A stretch of 64,000 nucleotides of DNA from Streptomyces sp. MUM 2J (GCF_022414535.1 NZ_JADWYM010000011.1:62001-126000); one strand, 5' to 3'. Numbered from the stretch's first letter, positions 17,806 to 26,081 are shown. Made by a program: numbers and translations. The notes: generated from the letters alone by a model not told the origin.

Positions 17806-19020
17806 ATGCATCCAGTGGTGAAGCCCGCGCTGCGGCGCGGCTGGCGCGACCTCAACACCGTGCAGTTCGGGATGACTCCGGCGCACGCGGTGACGCTCGC
17901 TCCGATGGACACGGCGACGGGCAGTTTCCTGGAACTGCTCAACGGCACCCGCGGGCTGCCGCTCCTGCGGGAGGAGGCCCGCCGGATGGACCTGCCCGAC
18001 GGGCATGCCGACCTGCTCGTGGAGCGGCTGGCCCGGTCCGGGCTGCTGGACGACGCGCGCGGCGGCGGCCCTGCCGCCGGCGCCCTGCGCGACAGAAAGG
18101 ACGCCCTCGACCGGCTGCGTCCGGATCTGGCCTCCCTGTCCGTCACGACTCCGGAGGCGGGCGACGCGATCCGCCGGCTGGCGGCGCGCCGCGCGCTGCG
18201 CGTGCAGGTGCGCGGCGCGGGCCGGGTCGGAGCCGTCCTGGCCTCGTTGCTGTCGGGCGCGGGGGTCGGCGAGGTCGACGTGTGCGACGGCGGCCAGGTC
18301 GAGCCATGGGACGTCGCGCCGGGCGGACTGCCCGCCGACGCCGTGGGCGAGCGCCGCGACGAGGCCGCCCGGCGGTCGGTGCGACGCGCCGCACCGGACC
18401 GGCCACCGCGCCGCACCCCGGGCGCCCGGGCCGGGGGCGACGAGCCGGGCTTCTCCCTGGTGGTCCTCGCACCGCGGGACGACGTGGCCGTCCATGCCCC
18501 GGCCCCGGCCGCCGCCGACCACCTCGTCTCCTCCGGCACGCCGCACCTGTACGCGGGCGTGGTGGAGGCGACCGGTATGGTCGGGCCACTCGTCCTCCCC
18601 GGCGAGACCGGCTGCGCCGGCTGCCTGGACCGCACGCGGTCCGATCGGGACCCGGCCTGGCCGCGCCTGGTCACCCAGTGGCGCTCGGGGCGGCGGCGGC
18701 AGGTACGCGCGTGCGACCTCGCGCTGGCGACGACCGTGGCCGGCCTGGCCGCCGCGCACGCGCTCGCCGTCCTCGACGGCCGCCTGCCCTCCAGCGCGGG
18801 CAGTCGTTGGGAGGTCTCTCTTCCGGGTCTGCAGTGGCGCGCCCGGCCGGTGCGGGCGCATCCGGCGTGCCCGTGCCGGGCGGCGGAGCGGGACAGAGAG
18901 AAACGCGCCCCCGAGGACGGGGCGCCGCACGAGACAATGGGTGGGCAACGGTCGTCGACGGCGATGGGTCGTAGGTCACGCGTGGCGCGGCCGGCTGGGA
19001 CTTGGAGGGCGCATGTCTGA
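17806..19020 (+). CDS. E1/ThiF-like protein, orphan (TOMM-cyclodehydratase-like)
   Basis: A 404-residue protein with an N-terminal winged-helix-like region (residues 1-95) and a ThiF/E1 Rossmann domain starting at VQVRGAGRVGAVLASLL near residue 133. The nucleotide-binding GxGxxG is kept, but the NxxRQ block that normally contacts ATP is replaced by DVAPGGL. Structural-zinc cysteines are present as GCAGCLD near residue 268 and CPC near residue 360. This pattern resembles the C-like ThiF domains of azole-peptide cyclodehydratases more than an active adenylating enzyme. No YcaO partner is in the window. Its end overlaps the UbiB-like kinase start by 8 bp. Confidence 0.65.
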   Translation: MHPVVKPALRRGWRDLNTVQFGMTPAHAVTLAPMDTATGSFLELLNGTRGLPLLREEARRMDLPDGHADLLVERLARSGLLDDARGGGPAAGALRDRKDALDRLRPDLASLSVTTPEAGDAIRRLAARRALRVQVRGAGRVGAVLASLLSGAGVGEVDVCDGGQVEPWDVAPGGLPADAVGERRDEAARRSVRRAAPDRPPRRTPGARAGGDEPGFSLVVLAPRDDVAVHAPAPAAADHLVSSGTPHLYAGVVEATGMVGPLVLPGETGCAGCLDRTRSDRDPAWPRLVTQWRSGRRRQVRACDLALATTVAGLAAAHALAVLDGRLPSSAGSRWEVSLPGLQWRARPVRAHPACPCRAAERDREKRAPEDGAPHETMGGQRSSTAMGRRSRVARPAGTWRAHV

Positions 19021-20380
19021 TCTTCCCCGCAAGGCGGTCACCCGGACCGCCAAGCTCGCCGCACTCCCGCTCGGCTTCGCCGGCCGGGCGACCTGGGGGC
19101 TGGGCAAGCGGATCGTGGGCGAGTCCGCGGAGATCGTCGGCCGCGAGCTGCAGCAGCGCACGGCGGAGCAGCTCTTCAAGGTGCTCGGTGAGCTGAAGGG
19201 CGGGGCGATGAAGTTCGGGCAGGCACTGTCCGTCTTCGAATCGGCCCTGCCGGAGGAGATCGCCGGCCCGTACCGGGCCGCGCTGACCAAGTTGCAGGAG
19301 GCGGCACCCCCGATGCCGACGCGCACGGTGCACACGGTGCTCCGGGAGCGGCTGGGCGAGGGGTGGCAGGAGCTGTTCCTGGAGTTCGAGGACAAGCCGG
19401 CCGCTGCGGCCTCCATCGGTCAGGTACACCGGGGCGTGTGGCACGACGGCCGGGAGGTCGCGGTCAAGGTCCAGTATCCGGGCGCCGGCGAAGCCCTGCT
19501 GTCCGACCTGAACCAATTGAGCCGCTTTGCCCGACTGCTGGGTCCACTCATCCCCGGCATGGACGTCAAACCCCTGATCGCCGAACTCCGCGACCGTGTG
19601 TCGGAGGAACTCGACTACGGACTGGAGGCCCGGGCCCAGCAGGCGCACGCGGAGGAGTTCACGGGGGACCCGGATGTCCTGGTGCCGGCCGTGGTCCACC
19701 AGTGCGAACAGGTCCTGATCACGGAATGGATCGACGGCATACCACTGTCGGAGATCATCGCCGACGGCACTCCGGAGCAGCGCGACCGCGCCGGACAGCT
19801 CCTGGCCCGCTTCCTCTTCTCCGGCCCCGCCCGCACCGGCCTGTTGCACGCCGACCCGCACCCGGGCAACTTCCGGCTCCTGCCGGGCGGCCCGGCGGGC
19901 GAGGACGACTGGCGGCTCGGCGTCCTGGACTTCGGCACGGTGGACCGTCTCCCGGGCGGCCTGCCCACCCCGATCGGCGAGTCCCTCCGTATGACGCTGG
20001 ACGGGGAGGCCGAGTCGGTCTACGAGCTGCTGTGCGCCGAGGGCTTCGTGAAGGAGTCCATCGACCTCGACCCGGACGCGGTTCTCGACTACCTCCTGCC
20101 GATCATCGAACCCGCCCAGGTGGAGGCGTTCACCTTCACCCGCACCTGGATGCGCAGCCAGGCAACCCGCATCGCCGACCCCCGCTCGCCCGCCTACGAA
20201 CTCGGCAAGCGGCTGAACCTGCCGCCCGCCTATCTGCTGATCCACCGGGTGACCCTGAGCACCATCGGTGTGCTGTGCCAGCTCGGTTCGACGGTCCGCC
20301 TGCGCGAGGAGTTGGAGGAGTGGCTGCCGGGCTTCGGGACGGACGAGGAGTTCGGGGAGGAGCCGGCGGTGGAGGCGTGA
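19013..20380 (+). CDS. UbiB/ABC1 (AarF) family atypical kinase
   Basis: A 455-residue ABC1-family protein. The family-specific KxGQ motif (KFGQ, residues 67-70), the alanine-rich nucleotide loop AAAASIGQVHRG, the lysine in VAVKVQYPG, the catalytic HADPHPGNF and the DFG of LDFGTVDRL are all present, so it should bind and hydrolyse ATP. ABC1 proteins support isoprenoid-quinone or lipid metabolism and are membrane-associated. The ATG lies inside the end of the ThiF-like gene with GGAGG just upstream, so the two are translationally coupled. Confidence 0.9.
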   Translation: MSDLPRKAVTRTAKLAALPLGFAGRATWGLGKRIVGESAEIVGRELQQRTAEQLFKVLGELKGGAMKFGQALSVFESALPEEIAGPYRAALTKLQEAAPPMPTRTVHTVLRERLGEGWQELFLEFEDKPAAAASIGQVHRGVWHDGREVAVKVQYPGAGEALLSDLNQLSRFARLLGPLIPGMDVKPLIAELRDRVSEELDYGLEARAQQAHAEEFTGDPDVLVPAVVHQCEQVLITEWIDGIPLSEIIADGTPEQRDRAGQLLARFLFSGPARTGLLHADPHPGNFRLLPGGPAGEDDWRLGVLDFGTVDRLPGGLPTPIGESLRMTLDGEAESVYELLCAEGFVKESIDLDPDAVLDYLLPIIEPAQVEAFTFTRTWMRSQATRIADPRSPAYELGKRLNLPPAYLLIHRVTLSTIGVLCQLGSTVRLREELEEWLPGFGTDEEFGEEPAVEA

Positions 20381-20401
20381 GCGGCCGGGCCGGTCCCGGC
20401 G

Positions 20402-20608
20402 CTACCACCAGGCCGAGTCCAGCCGGCTCTCGATCGCTCTGAGGTGCTCGCGGGAACAGGCGTCGCAGAAGTAGCGGCGTGTTCCGTTCTCGACGGAACA
20501 GGTCCACGTCGGCTGCGGGGATCGGGCCTCGGTGCCGCAGCGAGCGCAGACGAGACGCAGCCGAGGCCCGCCGCCGCCGACGCCACTGCCTCCGGAAGGA
20601 CTCCTCAC
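20402..20608 (-). CDS. Small zinc-ribbon protein
   Basis: A 68-residue protein with two CxxC knuckles, CARCG and FCDACSREHLR, spaced about 24 residues apart, a likely structural zinc site. The end, REHLRAIESRL, looks helical. The family is not recognised; many Streptomyces have similar small ribbons. The GTG start at 20608 lacks a convincing ribosome-binding site, so the N-terminus is uncertain. It converges with the kinase gene. Confidence 0.6.
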   Translation of the reverse strand: MRSPSGGSGVGGGGPRLRLVCARCGTEARSPQPTWTCSVENGTRRYFCDACSREHLRAIESRLDSAWW

Positions 20609-20654
20609 CCGGCGACGATAACGCCGCCGGCGTCGGATCGCCGCTCACAACGCA

Positions 20655-20694
20655 CCGCGGGGGCCGGTCCGTTCGCCTGGACCGGCCCCCGCGG
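20655..20694. terminator. Terminator of the wblC operon
   Basis: A perfect 16-bp stem (20655-20670 with 20679-20694) and an 8-nt loop lie 45 bp beyond the Arg-rich gene that follows wblC. Confidence 0.75.
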
Positions 20695-20739
20695 GGAGCT
20701 TGCCTCTCCCGTTCCCGGGAGGTCACCGCTTCACAGTGG

Positions 20740-21063
20740 CTACTGCATCACGGCCATGGCGAGCGCCCGGCGAGCGCGCAGCGACGCGCGCTCCGCTCGG
20801 CGCTGCATCCGGCGGGCAGCCGCCAGGCGCAGGGCCCGGCGCTCCCGCTCAGCCTCGTGCAGGCGGTGCTGCATATGCGCACGCGCCAAGGCTTCTTGGA
20901 TGAGTTGCATCTCTCGGGTCCTGTTCTGACGCGAGTCGGTCGCGCCGGTGGTGGTGACGTCTTCGATCACGGAGCTGGTGGGCTCGCTGGTGGACGGCTT
21001 CATCGGGGCCTGCTTCTTGGGGTCGTGCGTGAGGGGGCGGTCGATCGTTCCTGCGGTGTTCAT
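20740..21063 (-). CDS. Arg-rich coiled-coil protein coupled to wblC
   Basis: A 107-residue protein of unknown function. Residues 1-45 are Thr/Ser-rich and probably unstructured. Residues 50-107 form a very basic amphipathic helix or coiled coil (RLHEAERERRALRLAAARRM and continuing). Its ATG overlaps the wblC stop codon (ATGA at 21060-21063), so it is translated from the wblC message. That coupling suggests it is made under the same antibiotic stress. Nucleic-acid or ribosome binding would fit the charge but is only a guess. Confidence 0.75.
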   Translation of the reverse strand: MNTAGTIDRPLTHDPKKQAPMKPSTSEPTSSVIEDVTTTGATDSRQNRTREMQLIQEALARAHMQHRLHEAERERRALRLAAARRMQRRAERASLRARRALAMAVMQ

Positions 21064-21428
21064 GCCGTGACCGGGTTCTTGCGCGGGCGGCCACGGGGCC
21101 GCTTCCGGGCGACGACGACGCCCTGGACGAACAGTTCGCCACCCCAGACGCCCCAGGGCTCACGCCGCTCCTTGGCGCCGGCGAGGCAGGCCTCCACCAG
21201 CGGGCAGGTGCGGCAGAGGGACTTGGCGTACTCCACGTCCGCGGGCGACTCGGCGAAGAAGACCTCCGGGTCGTAGGAGCGGCACGGGACGGGTACGCCG
21301 AGGTTCTCGATGGCGTCGTCGAGCGCGGTGAGCGCGGTGAGCGGGGTCAAGGCGGGGTCCTCCGTGAGGCCAGGCTTGGGGATCGTGTCGGAAGGCGGTA
21401 CGGACGGGGCGTGCGCTTCGAGTTGCAC
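21060..21428 (-). CDS. wblC: WhiB-family antibiotic-stress regulator WblC (WhiB7 orthologue)
   Basis: A 122-residue WhiB-like protein. The [4Fe-4S] ligands are C49, C72, C75 and C81. The turn motif WGVWGGE is at residues 92-98. The C-terminus carries an AT-hook, KRPRGRPRKNP (residues 109-119), which separates WblC/WhiB7 from other Wbl proteins. With the principal sigma factor it activates intrinsic resistance genes at promoters with AT-rich boxes. The gene has a leader of about 600 nt with its own ORF and attenuator. The start is a GTG preceded by GAGGAAG. Confidence 0.93.
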   Translation of the reverse strand: MQLEAHAPSVPPSDTIPKPGLTEDPALTPLTALTALDDAIENLGVPVPCRSYDPEVFFAESPADVEYAKSLCRTCPLVEACLAGAKERREPWGVWGGELFVQGVVVARKRPRGRPRKNPVTA

Positions 21429-21546
21429 GGGGTGTCTTCCTCGTCTGGGGTCGTTCCGGTCCGGTGGGACCGGGTGTCGGCTGGTACCGGGTTCTTTTCT
21501 GCCCCGAGGCCCCTTCGCTCCGTTCTCCCCGTTCGGGGAAAACAGA

Positions 21547-21581
21547 AGGGCCGCGGATCCCGGATGGGGTTCCGCGGCCCT
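21547..21581 (-). terminator. Intrinsic attenuator in the wblC leader
   Basis: On the reverse strand an 11-bp GC-rich stem (21571-21581 with 21547-21557) is followed at once by TTCTGTTTTC, a real U-tract, rare for this genome. It lies between the leader ORF and wblC, 118 bp before the wblC start, which is the position expected for transcription attenuation. Confidence 0.8.
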
Positions 21582-21591
21582 GAAGGCGCCG

Positions 21592-21610
21592 GCCTGATCA
21601 GCGATCAGGC
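21592..21610 (-). promoter_or_regulatory. Hairpin over the leader-ORF stop codon
   Basis: A perfect 8-bp stem (21592-21599 with 21603-21610) contains the TGA of the wblC leader ORF. A ribosome ending or stalled there would open it, so it could transmit the state of leader translation to the attenuator 11 nt downstream. Confidence 0.5.
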
Positions 21611-21925
21611 TGGATCACTCCAGGGTTCTGGCCCACGGAAGGCCCACATCAGGTGGTGCTGCTTCGTCTGCTCCCGGAATCCGGCACCGGCCGCCGTAAA
21701 GGCATAGGCATGCGCCAGTGCTTCTACTGCTTCCAGTGCCTTGGCCGGTCGCTCATTGCGCTCACAGATGGGAAGACCGGTGAGGGCAGCGGAGGACGCC
21801 GGACGGACGGCACGAATGCCGGACAGACCGGTGCCCAGGCCGGAGGCGCCGAGCATGCACGTGGAGACGGCCGAGCGATCGGTCATTTTGACCGTGCTGG
21901 TGAAGCTGGTGTTGATGCTGATCAC
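21605..21925 (-). CDS. wblC leader ORF (uORF), 106 codons
   Basis: An ORF of 106 codons from GTG 21925, with a perfect AGGAGG 8 nt upstream, ends at a TGA inside a hairpin just before the wblC attenuator. The product (starting MISINTSFTSTVKMTD, ending GPEPWSDPA) has no recognised domain. Upstream ORFs are known to control whiB7/wblC: when ribosomes slow under translation-targeting antibiotics the attenuator is bypassed. The strong ribosome-binding site and long open frame show that it is translated; the sensing mechanism is inferred. Confidence 0.7.
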   Translation of the reverse strand: MISINTSFTSTVKMTDRSAVSTCMLGASGLGTGLSGIRAVRPASSAALTGLPICERNERPAKALEAVEALAHAYAFTAAGAGFREQTKQHHLMWAFRGPEPWSDPA

Positions 21926-22034
21926 TGGACTCGCCTCCTCTCGGCGTCTCATGGACTGGTGACCCAGCCCGGCGGATATGCAAGTACAACACGGAATCGG
22001 GGCCTTCGAGAAGGCCGCCGTCCCCGTGCCTAAG

Positions 22035-22064
22035 AACCTATGGGGATTGCTGGGGCATGCGCAA
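22035..22064 (-). promoter_or_regulatory. Candidate wblC promoter with AT-rich WblC box
   Basis: On the reverse strand: AAAAAA (22069-22074), then 4 bp, a -35 TTGCGC (22059-22064), an 18-bp spacer and a -10 TAGGTT (22035-22040). An A/T-run just upstream of the -35 is the known signature of WhiB7/WblC-activated promoters, which bind the AT-hook, so this is probably the autoregulated wblC promoter. Confidence 0.6.
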
Positions 22065-22087
22065 ACTGTTTTTTCGACGAGTTCGCA

Positions 22088-24319
22088 TCAACTGACGGCC
22101 CCGTCCCCGGCGGGCGTCTCCCCGGTGTCCTCGCCGAGGTCCCGGCCCGCGCAGAGCGCCAGCACGTCGGACCCGTAGCGGCCGAGCTTGCGGGCGCCGA
22201 CGCCGGGGATGCGGGACAGCTCCCGCTCGTCGTCGGGCACGGCCTCGGCGATCGCGATCAGCGTCCGGTCGGTGAACACGCAGAAGGCGGGCTGGCCGCT
22301 CCGCTGCGCCTGCTCCGCACGCCAGATGCGCAGCCGCTCGTAGAGGCCCTCGTCCATGTCGGAAGGGCAGTCCTCGCAACGCATCAGTTTCATCTCGCCG
22401 GCATCGGTGAGCGTGCGCCCGCAGACGCGGCAGCGGGCCGGGGTGCGCCGCTGTCTGCGCGGCACGGCGGTGTCCGGCGTCCTGGCGTCCCTCGGGTGGC
22501 CGCGATCGATGACGGCGCCGCCGGTGCCGGTCCGGCCGGCGTCCGCGCCGGAGGCGCCGCGACGGAGGCCGTCGAGGAAGCGGCTGGGCCGGCGGTGGGG
22601 CCGACCCCCGGGCGAGCGGGACAGCGACCAGGACACGTTCAGGCGTTCGCGGGCGCGGGTCACGCCGACGTAGAGGAGGCGGCGCTCCTCTTCGATCTGC
22701 TCGTCGGTTCTCGCGTAGGTGATCGGCATCATTCCCTCGGCGACCCCGACCAGGAAGACGGCGTCCCACTCCAGGCCCTTGGCCGAGTGGAGAGAGGCGA
22801 GGGTGACGCCCTGCACGGTCGGGGCGTGCTGGGCACCTGCCCGCTCGTCGAGCTCTGCGACCAGATCGGCGAGAGTCGCCCCGGGCCGGGCCGCGGCGAA
22901 GTCCTGCGCCAGGTTCACCAGGGCGGCGAGGGACTCCCACCGCTCCCTCACCGCGCCCGAACCCGCCGGGGGCTGCGGGGTCCAGCCCTCGCCGGAGAGA
23001 ACGGCGCGCACTTGCGAGGGCAGGTCGACGGCGTCGGCGAGCAGGGAGTCGTTGCCGCCGAAACGGGAGGCGGCGCGCAGGGCGACCCCGGCCTTGCGTA
23101 CCTCCGGACGGTCGAAGAAACGCTCGGCACCGCGCAGCTGGTAGGGGATGCCGGCGTCGGCGAGGGCCTGCTCGTAGGTCTCGGACTGGGCGTTGGTGCG
23201 GAAGAGGACCGCGATCTCGCTGGTCGGGACGCCGGCGTCGATCAGTTCCCGGATACGGCGGGCGGCACCCTCGGCCTCGGCGGGCTCGTCGTTGTGCTCG
23301 GTGAAGGCGGGCTCGGGTCCGGAGGGGCGCTGGGAGACCAGTTCGAGACGGTGGTCGGCAGCCCGGCCGCGGGCCTGGGCGAGGAGCCCGTTCGCAAGGT
23401 GCACGACCTGCGGGGTGGATCGGTAGTCGCGCACCAGCCGGACGACGGTGGCGCCGGGGTGACGGACGCGGAAGTCGAGGAGATGGTCGGGGGTGGCGCC
23501 GGTGAAGGAGTAGATGGTCTGGCTGGCGTCGCCGACCACGCACAGGGAGTCCCGATCTCCGAGCCACAGCTCCAGCAGGCGCTGCTGGAGCGGGCTGACG
23601 TCCTGGTACTCGTCGACGACGAAGTGCTGGTACTGGGCGCGGACCTGTTCTGCGACGTCGTGCCGGTCCTGGAGGATGCCGACGGTCAGCAGCAGGACGT
23701 CCTCGAAGTCGATGACGGCACGGTCACGTTTGAGGCCCTCGTAGACGGAGTAGAGCTGGGCGATCTCGGCCGGGTCGCGGGGGGCCTCACGGCCGGCCCT
23801 GGCGGCGGCGAGGGCGTAGTCGGCGGGGACGGTCCGGGTGACCTTGGACCACTCGATCTCGGCGGTGACGTCCCGCAGCTCGCCCCGGTCGAGGCGGATG
23901 CGGCAGGCGGCGGCGGCGTCGGCGACGAGCTGGATCTTGCGGTCGACGAGCCGGGGCATCGCCCCGCCGATCGCTTTCGGCCAGAAATACTGAAGCTGAC
24001 GCAGGGCGGCGGAGTGGAAGGTGCGGGCCTGGACGCCCTGCGCGCCGAGCTGGCGCAGCCGGCCGCGCATCTCACCGGCGGCACGGTTGGTGAAGGTGAC
24101 GGCGAGCACGCTGGAGGGCTGGAGGGCACCGGCGCGGACGCCGTAGGCGATGCGGTGGGTGATCGCCCGGGTCTTGCCCGTGCCGGCTCCGGCCAGCACG
24201 CACACCGGGCCGTGCAGGGCGGTGGCCACCTCGCGCTGCTCGGGGTCGAGCCCTTCGAGCACCGCGTCGGCAGAGTCCGGTGCCTGCGGGAAGAGGGTGG
24301 AGTGCGTTGCTGCTGTCAC
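22088..24319 (-). CDS. uvrD2: ATP-dependent DNA helicase UvrD2 (SF1A with HRDC domain)
   Basis: A 743-residue superfamily 1A helicase. Walker A is GAGTGKT (residues 44-50), motif II VVDEYQDVSPLQ, motif III GDASQTIYSF, motif VI YVGVTRARE. After the motor comes a tetracysteine module (CRVC...CEDC), and then a C-terminal HRDC domain (LSRIPGVGARKLGRYG). This order is diagnostic of actinobacterial UvrD2, where the cysteine module couples ATPase to unwinding. The GTG at 24319 fits the conserved N-terminus; an in-frame ATG 29 codons upstream is an alternative, and neither has a clear ribosome-binding site. Confidence 0.9.
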   Translation of the reverse strand: MTAATHSTLFPQAPDSADAVLEGLDPEQREVATALHGPVCVLAGAGTGKTRAITHRIAYGVRAGALQPSSVLAVTFTNRAAGEMRGRLRQLGAQGVQARTFHSAALRQLQYFWPKAIGGAMPRLVDRKIQLVADAAAACRIRLDRGELRDVTAEIEWSKVTRTVPADYALAAARAGREAPRDPAEIAQLYSVYEGLKRDRAVIDFEDVLLLTVGILQDRHDVAEQVRAQYQHFVVDEYQDVSPLQQRLLELWLGDRDSLCVVGDASQTIYSFTGATPDHLLDFRVRHPGATVVRLVRDYRSTPQVVHLANGLLAQARGRAADHRLELVSQRPSGPEPAFTEHNDEPAEAEGAARRIRELIDAGVPTSEIAVLFRTNAQSETYEQALADAGIPYQLRGAERFFDRPEVRKAGVALRAASRFGGNDSLLADAVDLPSQVRAVLSGEGWTPQPPAGSGAVRERWESLAALVNLAQDFAAARPGATLADLVAELDERAGAQHAPTVQGVTLASLHSAKGLEWDAVFLVGVAEGMMPITYARTDEQIEEERRLLYVGVTRARERLNVSWSLSRSPGGRPHRRPSRFLDGLRRGASGADAGRTGTGGAVIDRGHPRDARTPDTAVPRRQRRTPARCRVCGRTLTDAGEMKLMRCEDCPSDMDEGLYERLRIWRAEQAQRSGQPAFCVFTDRTLIAIAEAVPDDERELSRIPGVGARKLGRYGSDVLALCAGRDLGEDTGETPAGDGAVS

Positions 24320-24501
24320 ATGGCCATGCTGCCAGGTCGCCGGAGGCGGGAGCGGCGGTTGTCCACAGGCGGGGGCCAGCAGTCGTATGAATGCGACAGG
24401 CGTCACCTGGGGCGGCGCCCCCTCAAGGGAATGGTGGCGCTTTCAAGTACGTTTCCTCACTGCGAGCACCCGATCCCGACCCCTGAAGGAGTACGAGACA
24501 C

Positions 24502-24759
24502 ATGCCGGGCACTGTGACGATGTACAGCACCACGTGGTGCGGCTACTGCCGCCGACTCAAGAGCCAGCTGGACCGCGAGGGCATCACGTACGACGAGATC
24601 AACATCGAGCAGGACCCGGAGTCCGCGGCGTTCGTGGAGAAGGCCAACGGCGGAAACCAGACGGTGCCCACGGTGCGGGTGGTGCCCTCGGCCGGTGGCG
24701 GCGAGGTCGTGATGACGAACCCGAGCCTTGCCCAGGTGAAGCAGGCTCTCGCGGCCTGA
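24502..24759 (+). CDS. mrx1: Mycoredoxin (Mrx1-like glutaredoxin)
   Basis: An 85-residue glutaredoxin-fold protein with the active site TTWCGYCRRLK (CGYC) at residues 13-16, the cis-proline stretch GNQTVPTVRV and the GG loop. The CGYC form and actinobacterial context mark a mycoredoxin, which reduces mycothiol mixed disulfides with the help of mycothiol. GAAGGAG lies 9-10 nt before the ATG. It is transcribed away from uvrD2 and ends in a GC-rich hairpin. Confidence 0.9.
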   Translation: MPGTVTMYSTTWCGYCRRLKSQLDREGITYDEINIEQDPESAAFVEKANGGNQTVPTVRVVPSAGGGEVVMTNPSLAQVKQALAA

Positions 24760-24774
24760 CGCCCCAGCCCCTTC

Positions 24775-24807
24775 CGCCCCCTCCGGTCGACGCCGCCGGA
24801 GGGGGCG
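24775..24807. terminator. Terminator after mrx1
   Basis: A 12-bp stem (24775-24786 with 24796-24807) and a 9-nt loop start 15 bp after the mrx1 stop codon. Confidence 0.65.
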
Positions 24808-24962
24808 CGCTCTGTCCACGGGGGGAAGCGCGCGGAGGGCCCTGCCCGGGTGTCTCCCGGCGCCCTGCCCGCGCGTCTCCCGGCGTCGCACGCGCGCCCG
24901 CGCAGGAGGGGTTCCGCGTGGGGGCGTCACGGGCGGTCCGGGACACCCCTCCCGCGTCGTAC

Positions 24963-25904
24963 TCAGACGCTCCGGGTCGGCAGGGGCTTGCCGTACCAGA
25001 GCTCGATCAGGCGGGCGGCGATGGAGATGCCGTAGGGCGGCAGCACCTCACCGGAGTCGAAGGCGGCCCCGAGGTCGTCGCGGGAGAACCAGCGGGCCTC
25101 GTGGATCTCGTCGCCGTCGACATCGATCGCGGTGGAGGTGGCGCGGGCCAGGAAGCCCAGCATGAGACTGGACGGGAAGGGCCAGGGCTGGCTCGCGACG
25201 TACTCGACCTGCCCGATGGTGACGCCGGCCTCCTCGAACACCTCGCGGCGCACGGCCTGCTCGATGGACTCGCCCGGTTCGACGAACCCGGCGAGCGTGG
25301 AGAAGCGGCCCTCCGGCCAGTGGACCTGCCGGCCCAGGAGTATGCGGTCGTCCTCGTCGGTGACCGCCATGATCACCGCGGGGTCGGTGCGCGGGTAGTG
25401 CTCGCCGCCGCAGGCGGGACAACGGCGGATGTGGCCGGCGGCGGCGATGACGGTGCGCTCGCCGCAGCGGGAGCAGAAGCGGTGGGTGCGCTGCCAGTTC
25501 TCCAGCCCGACCGCATGCACCATCAGGCCCGCGTCGCGCGGCGACAGCAGCAGGCCGGCCTCGCGCAGGCCGGCCGGGCGGGCGGACTGGTCCATACGGC
25601 CCGGCAGCGCGTCCTTCTGGAGCGCGAAGTAGCTGACGCCGTCCTGGTCGATGCCGAGGAAGTAGCGGTGCGCCTCGGTGAGGGGGGCCTCGAAGGAAGG
25701 GGTCATGACGAGTTCGGTTCGGCCGTCGGGTGTCTCGTCGATGAGGACCTGACCGCCGGAGACCACGAAGCAGCGGGTCGAGGGGTGGCTCCACGCCGCC
25801 GCGAGCCAGGCCTCGTCCAGACGGTGGTGGGCCGCGCGGTCGACACCGCTGGGCGCGGTCAGTGAGATGGGTCGGTCGGCGGTGTGATCGGTCCAGGTGG
25901 TCAC
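24963..25904 (-). CDS. nudC: NAD(H) pyrophosphatase NudC
   Basis: A 313-residue NudC. The zinc ribbon uses C144, C147, C162 and C165 (CSRC...CPAC). The Nudix box runs from GFVEPGES to EEAGV at about residues 206-227. The NudC-specific SQPWPFPSS follows at residue 238. The enzyme cleaves NADH and NAD+ and can remove NAD caps from RNA. The GTG at 25904 is taken as start because GGAG and GGAA lie just upstream; a TTG four codons earlier is possible. Confidence 0.92.
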   Translation of the reverse strand: MTTWTDHTADRPISLTAPSGVDRAAHHRLDEAWLAAAWSHPSTRCFVVSGGQVLIDETPDGRTELVMTPSFEAPLTEAHRYFLGIDQDGVSYFALQKDALPGRMDQSARPAGLREAGLLLSPRDAGLMVHAVGLENWQRTHRFCSRCGERTVIAAAGHIRRCPACGGEHYPRTDPAVIMAVTDEDDRILLGRQVHWPEGRFSTLAGFVEPGESIEQAVRREVFEEAGVTIGQVEYVASQPWPFPSSLMLGFLARATSTAIDVDGDEIHEARWFSRDDLGAAFDSGEVLPPYGISIAARLIELWYGKPLPTRSV

Positions 25905-26081
25905 GGGTGCTTCCAACTCCCCCGGTGAAACGGTTGGTTCGGGCGGCGGTTCGGCGGTGCGTACAGCGGGAGGCCCCCTGCCGGGGCGGGCCCCGGCGGG
26001 TGCTCGGCGGCGGTCGGCGGGTGCGGGGCGGCCCTTCCAGTGTGCCCCGGCCCTCGGTGCGCTCCGAGCGGCGGCAGGAGC

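Noticed and set aside
17806..20380. The ThiF-like/ABC1 pair as part of an azole-peptide biosynthetic cluster
   Set aside because: No YcaO, dehydrogenase, precursor peptide or peptidase of that type lies within reach, so a cluster call is not supported; the ThiF similarity is kept only as a family note.
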